Assembly (NCBI GenBank): GCA_017633615.1 | Contig: JAGBPB010000028.1 | Location: forward strand, 17,187-81,186 | From: Bacteroidaceae bacterium | GTDB lineage: Bacteria; Bacteroidota; Bacteroidia; Bacteroidales; Bacteroidaceae | Direction: 5' to 3' | Length of the DNA: 64,000 bases | The notes under the pieces: generated by a model | What the model saw: the letters and a program-made list of their open reading frames with translations, nothing else | Told to the model about the DNA's origin: nothing | Database searches by the model: none | In this document: piece after piece, positions 45,575-53,995 of the stretch | Position numbering within the stretch: the first letter of the stretch is position 1 | How the letters are laid out: the number at the start of each line of letters is the position of its first letter | Made by a program: the position numbers and the translations under genes

Positions 45575-46258
45575 ATGAAAAAGGCTGTTTATCTTCTGTT
45601 GCTTTTGTTCTGCATTACTGCAAGGGCTGAATATTCTCCCACAACCATGTGGCCTTACATCTATGAGGATTTCACTGAAGGACTGGTTATGTATAAAAAC
45701 GGGTCGGCCATCAAGGGAAAACTGAACATTCACCTGGAGCAGGGAGAATTACAATATATTGAGGGCGATGCCATCATGACAACTGATCTGCGTAACATAG
45801 AGTATGCAATTGTAGGTACTGACAAGTATGTTGTTGCAGAGCAGTCAATGATGAAGGTTATTGAAGAGAATGACGCCCGTACCGCATTTGTCCTTCTTTC
45901 TGTATTGGGCGATTTTGAGGCTCTGTACGTAGGCACAGGAGCTTACGGTTCCAGCGCCAATACCCAGGCGGTCAGAAGCCAGTCATCATTGGAGATTGGC
46001 GGAAAGAGCGTAGTCAGTCATGCCAAACTTTTGGCTGAGAAGAAAGAGGATAGCGGCAAGAGTCTTTCTACTAAGGAAAAGTTATACATAAAAGTAGGAG
46101 ATGAGAGTTCTCCTGCATATCAGAAAGATGTTGAGAAGATGTTTGGCCTATCCGGAAATCAGGAGTGGAAGTCTTTCCTGAAAGCAAACAAGATCAAATG
46201 GCGCAAGTCCGGTGATCTGTTTAAAGTGGTGGAGTTTATCAGTTCAACGCTTAAATAG
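45575..46258 (+). CDS. Secreted protein of unknown function behind the C10 peptidase
   Basis: A 227-residue protein with a clear Sec signal peptide (MKKAVYLLLLLFCITARA). The mature part starts with a beta-rich segment (GLVMYKNGSAIKGKLNIHLEQGELQYIEGD) reminiscent of a family of uncharacterised Bacteroidales proteins, and the C-terminal 80 residues are lysine-rich and helical. There is no lipobox and no catalytic motif I recognise. It begins 6 bases after the peptidase stop, so it is very likely cotranscribed; an inhibitor or chaperone role is possible but not shown. Confidence 0.75.
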   Translation: MKKAVYLLLLLFCITARAEYSPTTMWPYIYEDFTEGLVMYKNGSAIKGKLNIHLEQGELQYIEGDAIMTTDLRNIEYAIVGTDKYVVAEQSMMKVIEENDARTAFVLLSVLGDFEALYVGTGAYGSSANTQAVRSQSSLEIGGKSVVSHAKLLAEKKEDSGKSLSTKEKLYIKVGDESSPAYQKDVEKMFGLSGNQEWKSFLKANKIKWRKSGDLFKVVEFISSTLK

Positions 46259-46271
46259 AAAAATCCGATAT

Positions 46272-46312
46272 AACATCAAAGGGCCGGACAATCTGTCCGG
46301 CCCTTTGATGTT
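46272..46312. terminator. Perfect 19-base-pair hairpin between convergent genes
   Basis: Bases 46272-46290 pair with 46294-46312 without mismatch around a 3-base loop (ATC). It lies between the unknown secreted protein gene (plus) and rpmH (minus), so it probably stops transcription from both sides. A long U-tract is lacking; only TTTG-ATGTT follows the GC core on each strand. Confidence 0.7.
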
Positions 46313-46333
46313 CAATACCTTATGATATAAGGA

Positions 46334-46495
46334 TTACTTCTTGTTTCCGCAGTACTCGTCAGATACTGTGAGCTTCTTGCGGCCCTTGGCTCTGCGTGAA
46401 GCAAGTACTCTGCGACCGTTGGCTGTAGCCATTCTCTCACGGAAACCGTGCTTGTTCTTTCTCTTCCTGTTGGAAGGCTGAAATGTTCTTTTCAT
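46334..46495 (-). CDS. rpmH: 50S ribosomal protein L34
   Basis: Translation of the minus strand gives a 53-residue basic protein beginning [20 protein letters not shown] and containing [25 protein letters not shown], the L34 signature. L34 is a small component of the 50S subunit. It extends slightly beyond the usual 44-46 residues with the tail DEYCGNKK. It is divergent from efp with a shared promoter region. Confidence 0.96.
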   Translation of the reverse strand: MKRTFQPSNRKRKNKHGFRERMATANGRRVLASRRAKGRKKLTVSDEYCGNKK

Positions 46496-46540
46496 CGTTA
46501 TATATTTTTATTGTTTTCTGTCCTTTCGGGAATCGGAGGG

Positions 46541-46572
46541 CAAAGGTAGTTTGTTTTTTCTTAATATGCAAA
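46541..46572 (-). promoter_or_regulatory. Promoter for rpmH
   Basis: On the minus strand TTTG (46572-46569), 20 bases, then TACCTTTG (46548-46541), both matching consensus; rpmH starts 45 bases downstream. Confidence 0.8.
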
Positions 46573-46597
46573 TTGCATTTCTTTTTTTGTCTAAAGT

Positions 46598-46628
46598 TTT
46601 GTCTATTTGTGTCATTGCACTACTTTTG
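46598..46628 (+). promoter_or_regulatory. Promoter for efp-radC-lpxH
   Basis: TTTG at 46598-46601, 19 bases, then TACTTTTG at 46621-46628, both matching consensus; efp starts 45 bases downstream. It is back to back with the rpmH promoter. Confidence 0.82.
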
Positions 46629-46673
46629 CAGAACAGAAAACAGTATTATTAATAATAGAACAAACAAATTTTT

Positions 46674-47240
46674 ATGATTCTTTGTCAAGACATCAAAATC
46701 GGTACCTGCATCAACCTGGAGGGCCAGCTTTATTTCTGCATTGATTTCCTGCACGTTAAGCCGGGTAAGGGAAATACTTTTGTACGTACCAAGCTCAAGA
46801 ATGTGGTTAACGGCCGCGTGTTGGAGCGCACTTTCCAGATTGGCTTCAAACTGGAGGATGTTCGTGTAGAGCGTCGTCCCTATCAGTACCTGTATCAGGA
46901 CGATATGGGTTATATCTTTATGAATCAGGAGAACTTTGAGCAGGTTACAATCATCAAGGACCTTATCAACGGTGTTGATTACCTTAAGGAGGGTGAGGTT
47001 GTTGACGTTGTTACCAATGCCAATACCGGTGAGATCCTTTTTGCTGATCTGCCTGTAAAGGTTGTTCTCAAGGTCGTTTATACAGAACCGGGCCTTAAGG
47101 GTGATACGGCTACCAATGCCACCAAACCCGCCAAGGTTGAGACCGGCTGCGAGGTTCGCGTACCTCTGTTCATCAATGAAGGTGAGCTTATTGAGGTCGA
47201 TACCCGCGACGGATCATACCAGGGCCGCGTAAAGGCGTAA
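46674..47240 (+). CDS. efp: Elongation factor P
   Basis: EF-P relieves ribosome stalling at proline stretches. The 188-residue protein has the three barrel domains and the conserved loop [10 protein letters not shown] with K32 at the tip, the site that is modified in many bacteria. The C-terminus [17 protein letters not shown] is the EF-P signature. It precedes radC by 7 bases. Confidence 0.97.
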   Translation: MILCQDIKIGTCINLEGQLYFCIDFLHVKPGKGNTFVRTKLKNVVNGRVLERTFQIGFKLEDVRVERRPYQYLYQDDMGYIFMNQENFEQVTIIKDLINGVDYLKEGEVVDVVTNANTGEILFADLPVKVVLKVVYTEPGLKGDTATNATKPAKVETGCEVRVPLFINEGELIEVDTRDGSYQGRVKA

Positions 47241-47247
47241 GATATGA

Positions 47248-47943
47248 ATGAATAAGCCAGACAAGCTGAATCTTAAGCAGTGGGCCACAGAGGATCGCCC
47301 CCGTGAAAAGATGAAGCAAAAGGGCGCAAGCGCGCTTACAAACGCTGAGTTATTGGCGATTCTGATACACACTGGAAACACTGAAGATTCGGTGGTGGCT
47401 TTGACACAAAAGGTGATGGCTTCCTGCCGCAACAGTCTTTCCGAACTTGGAAAACTTAGCGTCGGGGAGCTATGCTCTTTTAAGGGCATTGGTGAGGCCA
47501 AGGCAATATCTATTTTGGCCGCATGTGAACTGGGCAGACGCCGCAAGGAGGAGGAACCTGTGCGTAAGCCCGTAGTGAGAACATCGCGTGATATCTATGA
47601 CTGGTTCTATCCTGTCATGGCCGATAAGCAGGTTGAGGAGTGTCATGTGCTGCTGCTCAACCAGGCCGGTAAGGTGGTGGACAGCATACTTGTCAGTCAG
47701 GGAGGTTTGTCAAGCGCCTCAGTTGATGTACGCGTAATAGTACGTGAAGCGATTGTGCATAGAGCCACCGCTGTGGCCATGTGTCATAATCATCCGTCGG
47801 GAAACCTTATGCCAAGCCGTCAGGATGACGGGCTGACCGTTGCGGTAAGGCAGGCATGTTATACGATGGATATATCGCTGCTGGATCATGTAATATTCAC
47901 TGATAACGGATATTACAGTTATGCCGACCATGGCCGGCTGTGA
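47248..47943 (+). CDS. radC: RadC family protein with JAB/MPN metalloprotease-like domain
   Basis: RadC proteins carry a helix-hairpin-helix and a JAMM metal-binding domain; the name comes from DNA repair, but the role is unsettled. This 231-residue protein has the UPF0758 N-terminus (RPREKMKQKGASALTNAELLAILI), an HhH stretch (LCSFKGIGEAKAISILAACELG), and the JAMM motif MCHNHPSG with downstream D (SRQDD). No catalytic loss is visible. It lies between efp and the SufT-like gene. Confidence 0.92.
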   Translation: MNKPDKLNLKQWATEDRPREKMKQKGASALTNAELLAILIHTGNTEDSVVALTQKVMASCRNSLSELGKLSVGELCSFKGIGEAKAISILAACELGRRRKEEEPVRKPVVRTSRDIYDWFYPVMADKQVEECHVLLLNQAGKVVDSILVSQGGLSSASVDVRVIVREAIVHRATAVAMCHNHPSGNLMPSRQDDGLTVAVRQACYTMDISLLDHVIFTDNGYYSYADHGRL

Positions 47944-47950
47944 ATTAGAA

Positions 47951-48265
47951 ATGAGTGATAAGTTTGAAATAGAGGAGAAAGTAGTGGAGGTGCTCAAGAC
48001 CGTATATGATCCTGAGATACCTGTTGACATATACAATCTGGGCCTCATATACAAGGTGGATGTTGATGATGACGCAAATGTTGTCATTGATATGACTCTT
48101 ACTGCGCCCGGATGCTCTCTTGCGGATTTTATTGTCGAGGATGTGAGGTTGCGTGTAGAGGGGTTGGAGTGTGTCAAGTCTGCTGTTGTTAATCTGGTTT
48201 TTGAGCCGGAATGGGACAAGGATATGATGTCCGATGAAGCCAAACTTGAATTGGGACTGATATGA
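47951..48265 (+). CDS. MIP18/SufT-like iron-sulphur assembly protein (DUF59)
   Basis: A 104-residue DUF59 protein started at 47951 (MSDKFEIEEKVVEVL), 7 bases after the radC stop; an in-frame ATG at 47921 lies inside radC. The core DPEIPVDIYNLGLIY and the conserved LTAPGCSLADF with C55 are present. SufT-type proteins help maturation of iron-sulphur proteins. The C-terminus FEPEWDKDMMSDEAKLELGL is typical. It overlaps the lpxH start (ATGA). Confidence 0.9.
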   Translation: MSDKFEIEEKVVEVLKTVYDPEIPVDIYNLGLIYKVDVDDDANVVIDMTLTAPGCSLADFIVEDVRLRVEGLECVKSAVVNLVFEPEWDKDMMSDEAKLELGLI

Positions 48266-49026
48266 AACAGGTTTATTTCATTTCTGATGCACATCTGGGG
48301 TCGTGGGCAATAGACCACAGGCGTATGCAGGAACGCCGGCTGGTGCGTTTTCTTGATGATATTAAGGATAAGGCTCAGGCGGTTTATATGCTGGGTGACA
48401 TGTTTGATTTCTGGTATGAGTTCAAATATGTAGTACCCAAAGGCTATACCCGTTTTCTGGGAAAAATCTCAGAACTGACAGACAGCGGCGTTGAGGTGCA
48501 TTACTTTATCGGTAACCATGATATCTGGATGTTCGGTTACTTGGAGCGTGAGTGCGGTGTTATTCTGCACAAGGAACCTGTAACCGTTGAGATTATGGGT
48601 AAGGAGTTCTATCTGGCCCATGGTGACGGACTGGGTGATCCTGACCGTAAGTTCCGTTTCCTGCGCAAGGTGTTCCGTAACCGTTTCTGCCAGTTCCTTT
48701 TTTCTCTCTTGCCTACACGCTGGAGCATCAGGTTCGGGCAATCATGGGCCAGCAAAAGCATGAAAGACCATAGACTCAAGGGGGTTGATCAGTATCTGGG
48801 TGAAGAAAAAGAGTTCCAGGTGGTCTTTGCAAAAGAGTATCTGAAAACTCATCCTGATATCAACTACTTCATGTTCGGCCACCGTCACATTGAACTTGAT
48901 CTGATGTTGAGCCATACCAGCCGTCTGCTTATTATAGGTGACTGGATAAGCCAGTACACCTACGCCGTATTTGACGGCAAGCAATTGACGATGTCGAATT
49001 ATCTTGAAGGAGACTCTAAACCATAA
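48262..49026 (+). CDS. lpxH: UDP-2,3-diacylglucosamine diphosphatase
   Basis: LpxH hydrolyses UDP-diacylglucosamine to lipid X and UMP in lipid A synthesis, at the inner membrane surface. The 254 residues show the calcineurin-like metal motifs SDAHLG (D9, H11), GDMFDF (D46), GNHDIW, AHGDGLGD and FGHRH in order. It overlaps the DUF59 gene and ends at a terminator shared with ackA. Confidence 0.93.
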   Translation: MKQVYFISDAHLGSWAIDHRRMQERRLVRFLDDIKDKAQAVYMLGDMFDFWYEFKYVVPKGYTRFLGKISELTDSGVEVHYFIGNHDIWMFGYLERECGVILHKEPVTVEIMGKEFYLAHGDGLGDPDRKFRFLRKVFRNRFCQFLFSLLPTRWSIRFGQSWASKSMKDHRLKGVDQYLGEEKEFQVVFAKEYLKTHPDINYFMFGHRHIELDLMLSHTSRLLIIGDWISQYTYAVFDGKQLTMSNYLEGDSKP

Positions 49027-49053
49027 AAAAAGCTGCCCGAGGGCAGCTTTTTT
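49026..49053. terminator. Bidirectional terminator between lpxH and ackA
   Basis: AAAAAAGCTGCCC followed by GA and GGGCAGCTTTTTT forms a hairpin with A- and T-tracts on both sides, so it works on either strand. It overlaps the stop codons of both convergent genes. Confidence 0.9.
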
Positions 49054-50251
49054 ATTTGACCAGCGTCATCGTATCGGACGCTATCATCAGTTCTTCATCG
49101 GTTGGTAGGACAACTACCTTGACTTTTGAATCAGGTGTCGATATTATTCCGTCCTTGCCGAACATGATCTTGGAGTTCTGCTCCTTGTCAAGTTTGATTC
49201 CCAGAAACTCCATGTTCTCGCAAACGGCCTCACGGACCTCATGACGGTTCTCGCCAACTCCGCCGGTAAAGATGATTACATCCACACCACCCATTGCGGC
49301 TGCGAATGCGCCTATGTATTTCTTGATGCGGTAAGCGTACATCTTCTTGGCCAGAGCGGCACGTTCATTACCGGCCTCCATTGAGGCGGTAACCTCACGC
49401 ATATCGGATGATACGCCCGATATACCCAGCAGACCTGATTTTTTGTTCAGAAGGTTTGACATTCCGGTGCTGTCCAATCCCTCTTTCTCCATGAGGAAGG
49501 TCACTGCACCGCCGTCTATATCACCGCTGCGGGTGCCCATCATGATACCCTCAAGCGGGGTGAGACCCATAGTGGTGTCAACGCTCTTGCCGTCCTTGAC
49601 CGCAGTGATTGAACCGCCGTTACCAATGTGACAGGTAATGACCTTTGAGCCCTCAACCGGCATGTTCAGGTACTTGAATATCTCACCTGACACAAAACGG
49701 TGTGATGTTCCGTGGAATCCGTAGCGGCGAACTCCGTATTTCTGATACAGTTCATAAGGAATAGCGTACAGATATGCGTAGTCAGGCATGGTCTGATGGA
49801 AAGCGGTATCAAACACACCTACCTGCGGTATGTTGGGGAGCAGCTCGCTTACTGCATTAACACCCTTAAGGTTTGCGGGGTTATGCAGAGGAGCCAGGTC
49901 GTTGCAGGCTGCGAATGCCTCAAGTACCTCTGGGGTAAGCAGGACGCTCTTGTTGAACTTCTCGCCTCCGTGCACCATGCGGTGACCTACGGCGTCAATT
50001 TCATTGAGTGATTTAATAACACCGTATTTGTCACTGGTGAGTATCTCAAATATGAACTTAACACCCTTGGTATGCTCAGGAATCTCCTTCTCAATGATAA
50101 CCTTCTCGCCATTGGCGTCGGTCAGTTTGAGGAATGAACCATTCATGCCTATCTTCTCAATTCCTCCCTGTGCAATGACATCGTTCTTGTCCATGTCAAA
50201 CAGCTTGTACTTGATTGACGAGCTGCCGCAGTTAAGTACCAGAATCTTCAT
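49052..50251 (-). CDS. ackA: Acetate kinase
   Basis: AckA makes ATP and acetate from acetyl phosphate. It is 399 residues, started at 50251 (MKILVLNCGSSSIKYKLF); a frame upstream overlaps pta. The acetokinase signatures LNCGSSSIKYKLF, HRMVHGGEKF, FHQTMPDYAYLYAIP and CHIGNGGSITAVKDG are present. It is 4 bases after pta and completes the acetyl-CoA to acetate pathway of an anaerobic fermenter. Confidence 0.97.
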   Translation of the reverse strand: MKILVLNCGSSSIKYKLFDMDKNDVIAQGGIEKIGMNGSFLKLTDANGEKVIIEKEIPEHTKGVKFIFEILTSDKYGVIKSLNEIDAVGHRMVHGGEKFNKSVLLTPEVLEAFAACNDLAPLHNPANLKGVNAVSELLPNIPQVGVFDTAFHQTMPDYAYLYAIPYELYQKYGVRRYGFHGTSHRFVSGEIFKYLNMPVEGSKVITCHIGNGGSITAVKDGKSVDTTMGLTPLEGIMMGTRSGDIDGGAVTFLMEKEGLDSTGMSNLLNKKSGLLGISGVSSDMREVTASMEAGNERAALAKKMYAYRIKKYIGAFAAAMGGVDVIIFTGGVGENRHEVREAVCENMEFLGIKLDKEQNSKIMFGKDGIISTPDSKVKVVVLPTDEELMIASDTMTLVK

Positions 50252-50255
50252 GTGT

Positions 50256-51269
50256 TTATGCTTTTTTGGCTGCCATAGCCTGGTTGGCTGTAACAGCAAT
50301 CATTTTGTATACGTCATCAACAGAGCAGCCGCGTGACAGGTCGTTCACCGGGCGTGCTATACCCTGAAGGATAGGGCCTATGGCCTCAGCGTTACCTATG
50401 CGCTGAACCAGCTTGTATGCAATGTTGCCTACCTCCAGATTGGGGAATACAAGCACATTTGCCTTTCCTGCAATCTCTGAACCGGGAGCCTTGCTTGCAC
50501 CTACTGAGGGCACGATGGCGGCATCGGCCTGGAGCTCACCGTCAATCTTGAGGTCGGGAGCCAGTTCCTTGGCCTTGGCAAGTGCGGCGGTAACCTTGTC
50601 TACAACCTCATGCTTGGCTGAACCCTTGGTTGAGAAACTTAGCATTGCAACTCTGGGCTCGGCAAATCCTGCTACTGCGGTAGCGGTTCCTGCTGATGCT
50701 ACGGCAATCTGTGCCAACTGGTCTGCGTCAGGTACGGGAGTTACAGCGCAATCGGCAAATACCATAATGCCGTTCTCACCGTACTGTGGGGTTTTGGTTA
50801 TCATTATGAATGCACCTGATACCACTGATATACCGGGAGCGGTCTTGATTATCTGGAGTGCAGGGCGGAGTACATTGCCTGTGGTGTTGCGTGCACCAGC
50901 CAGCTGGCCGTCGGCATCGCCGTTCTTTATGATGAGGCAACCCAGGTAGAGCGGATCAAGTACCTTCTTCTGAGCCTCTTCAATGGTCATGCCCTTGCTC
51001 TTGCGTAACTCGAACAAAAGGTTAGCATAGAAGTCCTTCTTGGGGTTGTTTTCAGGGTCGATGATGGTGGCCTTTGAGATGTTCTTGAGTCCCCACTGTG
51101 AAGCGAGCCCTTCAATCTCTGATTTGTTACCCAATATAATAAGGTCTGCCACACCGTCGGCCAGAACCCTGTCAGCTGCCTTCAGAGTACGCTCTTCAGT
51201 ACCCTCAGGTAACACAATGCGCTGCTTGTTCTCCTTAGCCCGCGCAATGATTTGCTCCATTAATTCCAT
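50256..51269 (-). CDS. pta: Phosphate acetyltransferase, short form
   Basis: Pta converts acetyl-CoA and phosphate to acetyl phosphate for AckA. The 337-residue form lacks the N-terminal regulatory domains of the 714-residue E. coli enzyme. Signature sequences include [43 protein letters not shown] and [13 protein letters not shown], with [19 protein letters not shown] near the end. It leads the pta-ackA operon. Confidence 0.96.
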   Translation of the reverse strand: MELMEQIIARAKENKQRIVLPEGTEERTLKAADRVLADGVADLIILGNKSEIEGLASQWGLKNISKATIIDPENNPKKDFYANLLFELRKSKGMTIEEAQKKVLDPLYLGCLIIKNGDADGQLAGARNTTGNVLRPALQIIKTAPGISVVSGAFIMITKTPQYGENGIMVFADCAVTPVPDADQLAQIAVASAGTATAVAGFAEPRVAMLSFSTKGSAKHEVVDKVTAALAKAKELAPDLKIDGELQADAAIVPSVGASKAPGSEIAGKANVLVFPNLEVGNIAYKLVQRIGNAEAIGPILQGIARPVNDLSRGCSVDDVYKMIAVTANQAMAAKKA

Positions 51270-51312
51270 AGATATATCTTTAAATTGTAAACTCTACTTA
51301 GCAAAAACACCG

Positions 51313-51320
51313 CAAAATTA
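51313..51320 (-). promoter_or_regulatory. Putative -7 element for pta-ackA
   Basis: The minus strand reads TAATTTTG (TAnnTTTG), 43 bases before the pta start; a clear -33 is not seen. It lies just downstream of the tRNA terminator. Confidence 0.5.
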
Positions 51321-51329
51321 CACTTTTTA

Positions 51330-51364
51330 CAAAAAAAGGAGGTCATCGAGACCTCCTTTTTTTT
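51330..51364 (-). terminator. Terminator of the tRNA-Met gene
   Basis: AAAAAAAGGAGGTC (51331-51344) pairs with GACCTCCTTTTTTT (51350-51363) around a 5-base loop. On the minus strand it ends in a T-tract a few bases past the tRNA 3' end, upstream of pta. It could function in both directions. Confidence 0.9.
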
Positions 51365-51365
51365 G

Positions 51366-51439
51366 TAGCGGGACCCGGGATTGAACCGGGGACCTCATGA
51401 TTATGAATCATGCGCTCTAACCAGCTGAGCTATCCCGCC
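51366..51439 (-). tRNA. tRNA-Met (CAT anticodon)
   Basis: A 74-base cloverleaf on the minus strand: acceptor GGCGGGA/TCCCGCT with discriminator A, D-arm GCTC...GAGC, anticodon stem CATGA/TCATG around loop TTCATAA (anticodon CAT), and T-arm CCCGG-TTCAATC-CCGGG. CCA is not encoded. The first acceptor pair is G-U and not the mismatch of initiator tRNAs. Elongator Met is most likely; a tRNA-Ile with CAT modified to lysidine cannot be excluded by inspection. Confidence 0.88.
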
Positions 51440-51458
51440 ATCGCTTAATAAGCGGGTG

Positions 51459-51489
51459 CAAAGGTAATGCTCATTTTTGATTCCTGCAA
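51459..51489 (-). promoter_or_regulatory. Promoter for the tRNA-Met gene
   Basis: On the minus strand TTG (51489-51487), 20 bases, then TACCTTTG (51466-51459), 19 bases before the mature tRNA 5' end. A small CGCTT/AAGCG hairpin in the leader at 51442-51454 precedes the tRNA. Confidence 0.7.
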
Positions 51490-51623
51490 CTTTTCTAAGG
51501 CATATTTTTATTGGAAAAATGTCTCTGTTTCATTTGGAAATTAAGCGATTTTAATATTTCTTTGCAATAATACTTACGGAACACCGAATGTCATCGGAGC
51601 CTCCGTTCTAAAAAGTTAATGCT

Positions 51624-52025
51624 ATGGCTACAGAGAAAACTATATCGACTAAGATGAAAGTCGTCCTTGAATATGTGTTGAGTTCGCAGTCAGTACCTAT
51701 GATTTGGGAAGCAATTGCTACCGCGCCCGGACTGACATCATGGTTCGCGGATGATGTCCAGGCTGACGGAAAGTATTTCAGTTTCATCTGGGGCAAGCAT
51801 GAATCCCGTGAGGCCGAGCTTATAAATTGCCGTCAGAACACATATGTACGTTTTCATTGGCTTGATGATGAGCCAGGCACATATTTTGAAATGCGTATCC
51901 TTAAAAATGACTTGACTTCAAATTATTCTCTTGAGATAACTGATTTTGCTGATTCGAATGCAGAGGATGATGTGCGCAGTCTTTGGGATAGTTCTATGGA
52001 TGCTTTAAGGCGTTGCGGCCTGTAA
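51624..52025 (+). CDS. START-like/SRPBCC domain protein
   Basis: A 133-residue single-domain protein resembling the AHSA1/START-like superfamily: a helix-grip fold with VLEYVLSSQSVPMIWEAIATAPGLTSWFADDV at the N-terminus and a C-terminal helix (DVRSLWDSSMDALRRCGL). Such domains bind hydrophobic ligands or chaperones. No ligand is predictable. It has no signal peptide and is followed 80 bases later by the LptF/G gene with its own weak -7 element. Confidence 0.8.
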   Translation: MATEKTISTKMKVVLEYVLSSQSVPMIWEAIATAPGLTSWFADDVQADGKYFSFIWGKHESREAELINCRQNTYVRFHWLDDEPGTYFEMRILKNDLTSNYSLEITDFADSNAEDDVRSLWDSSMDALRRCGL

Positions 52026-52072
52026 GCCACCTAAAATAATCCTAACTGGTCTGGAATGATGCAATTTTTTCG

Positions 52073-52080
52073 TACCTTCG
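52073..52080 (+). promoter_or_regulatory. Putative -7 element for the LptF/G gene
   Basis: TACCTTCG resembles TAnnTTTG with one change, 25 bases before the ATG at 52106. The -33 element is not clear. Confidence 0.35.
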
Positions 52081-52105
52081 CAGGTTGGAAAAAATGCACG
52101 TCTGA

Positions 52106-53992
52106 ATGAAACCGAAAAGACTGGATGTTTTTATTCTGAAAAGCTTTTTGCTGCTGTTCGTGGCGGCATTTGCCATATGTCTTTTCGTACTCCTGATGAA
52201 TGTCCTTTGGCGATACGCCGAGGATATTATAGGAAAAGGCCTTAATTTTTCATTTCTGCTCAAGTTCTTCTATGAATTTGCACTGACACTTGTTCCGCAA
52301 GCGCTTCCTTTGGCGGTACTTATGGCTTCACTCATCACGTTCGGTAATTTTGGAGAACGTTTGGAATTGCTGGCCATGAAAACAGCCGGAATTCCTTTGC
52401 TCAGGATTATGCGTCCTGTTATGGTATTCTCCATTTTTCTGGCAGGAGTTTCATTCTATTTCCAGAACGTGACGGTTCCTAATGCAGCCAAGAATCTTTA
52501 TGCGCTGTTATTCTCCATAAATGAGAAAAATCCTGAATTGGAGATTCCTGAGGGCGTTTTCTACAGCCAGATACAAGGCTTCAATATGTACGTTAAAAAC
52601 AAGGATTTCAATACGGGAACCTTGTATGATGTCACTATTTACGACCATCGTAACGGCTATGATGAACTGAATGTGATTGTATCGGACTCGGCATACATGG
52701 AAACTACAGCCGATAAGCAGCATCTTTATCTGCATCTGTTCAGCGGTGAACAGTTCGGCCAGGAGAAGGATATTGACGCCAAAGGTAAGCCATACAGGCG
52801 TGAGTCATTCCGCGAGAAACACATACTGTTGGATTTCAACTCTGATATGAAGGAAGCTCCTGAAGGTCTTGTAAGTTCGCAGGCCATGAGCAAGAATATG
52901 GCGGAGATACATCATACCATTGATTCTCTTTCAGAAAACCAGGATAGTGTAGGGCGCGGTAATTATAATGAATACAAATCCACGGCATTGGCTGTTTACC
53001 GGATGCAACGGTCTGATTCAGTGGCATTTGATAAACTTAGATCCAAGATTATAAATGCGGATAGTGTTTTTGCCGTTTCCAGTCGCACAAGGCAGGTGGA
53101 TATAAGGAGCAACATGAGATCCCGGGTTCAGACAATGACAAGTGATCTGGCCATCAAGAGCTCCAATATGTACTATGGCGACAGGACTATACGCAAGCAT
53201 TGGATAGAGTGGATGAAGAAGATAACCAACGCGCTTTCCATTCTGATTTTCTTCTTTATTGGTGCTCCGTTAGGCGCTATTATCCGGAAGGGCGGTTTGG
53301 GCGTGCCGGTCATAGTCTCTGTTTTCACCTTCATACTGTTTTATATTACATCGGTATCGGGTGATAAGATGTACCGTGAAGGAGAGTGGAGTATAATAGG
53401 AACATGGTTCAGCGTAATGGTGCTCGCTCCCTTGAGCGTATTCTTTACGGTTAAAGCCAACGGTGATTCCACGTTGTTCCAGTTTGATGTTATAACTGAG
53501 TTCTTCAGATACTGGTTCGGCGGCAGAGTGAACCGTAACATAGTTCGCAAGGATGTGGTGATTGAGGATCCGGACAGGAACAGATGTCTGGGAGAACTGG
53601 ATGAAATACGCAGCATGAGTGCTGAACTGGCAGGCTCCGAATTGCTGAGTTCCGTACCTAATTATCGGAATCTTTTCTTTGGAGAGGTGGAGACCTCACA
53701 ATTGGTGGGGTTCAACAATGAACTGGAGAGCGTTGTCACGGAGATGGGAAACAGCCGTGACCGTATTGAGCTGGATATGCTGAACGGATTCCCTGTTCTG
53801 CCTTGTCATGGAGTACAGCCTCCGTTCGCCAAAAGGTGGGCCAATAAGCTGGTCGGCATAGTCTTTCCAATTGGCTTGCTGTTTGAACTGAGGGCGTGGC
53901 TGTTTACGCGCAAGCTTCAGCGCCAGATGGTCAAAACCACTCAGGTGGCCGGTAACCTTATTGACTATATGAAACAACAACAAACAAAATAA
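52106..53992 (+). CDS. LptF/LptG family LPS export permease with long C-terminal extension
   Basis: A permease of the LPS transport ABC system that moves LPS from the inner membrane to the periplasmic bridge. N-terminal membrane helices (about residues 12-33, 55-85 and 100-120), a periplasmic jellyroll-like region (about 130-350), and three C-terminal helices (about 375-395, 400-415, 430-445) follow the YjgP/YjgQ pattern. The total of 628 residues exceeds E. coli LptF or LptG by about 260, mostly a cytoplasmic tail from about 450 with another hydrophobic stretch near 590. It is followed by an aminotransferase after 3 bases. Confidence 0.85.
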   Translation: MKPKRLDVFILKSFLLLFVAAFAICLFVLLMNVLWRYAEDIIGKGLNFSFLLKFFYEFALTLVPQALPLAVLMASLITFGNFGERLELLAMKTAGIPLLRIMRPVMVFSIFLAGVSFYFQNVTVPNAAKNLYALLFSINEKNPELEIPEGVFYSQIQGFNMYVKNKDFNTGTLYDVTIYDHRNGYDELNVIVSDSAYMETTADKQHLYLHLFSGEQFGQEKDIDAKGKPYRRESFREKHILLDFNSDMKEAPEGLVSSQAMSKNMAEIHHTIDSLSENQDSVGRGNYNEYKSTALAVYRMQRSDSVAFDKLRSKIINADSVFAVSSRTRQVDIRSNMRSRVQTMTSDLAIKSSNMYYGDRTIRKHWIEWMKKITNALSILIFFFIGAPLGAIIRKGGLGVPVIVSVFTFILFYITSVSGDKMYREGEWSIIGTWFSVMVLAPLSVFFTVKANGDSTLFQFDVITEFFRYWFGGRVNRNIVRKDVVIEDPDRNRCLGELDEIRSMSAELAGSELLSSVPNYRNLFFGEVETSQLVGFNNELESVVTEMGNSRDRIELDMLNGFPVLPCHGVQPPFAKRWANKLVGIVFPIGLLFELRAWLFTRKLQRQMVKTTQVAGNLIDYMKQQQTK

Positions 53993-53995
53993 AAA

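Noticed and set aside
47719..48318. 199-residue minus-strand open frame across radC and the DUF59 gene
   Set aside because: It spans two conserved plus-strand genes and their junction; a shadow frame.
50413..50949. 178-residue plus-strand open frame opposite pta
   Set aside because: Antisense to conserved Pta motifs; composed mainly of A, S and P residues as expected from a shadow frame.
51366..51439. Initiator tRNA-fMet
   Set aside because: The first acceptor bases form a G-U pair and the anticodon stem lacks the three consecutive G-C pairs of initiator tRNAs.
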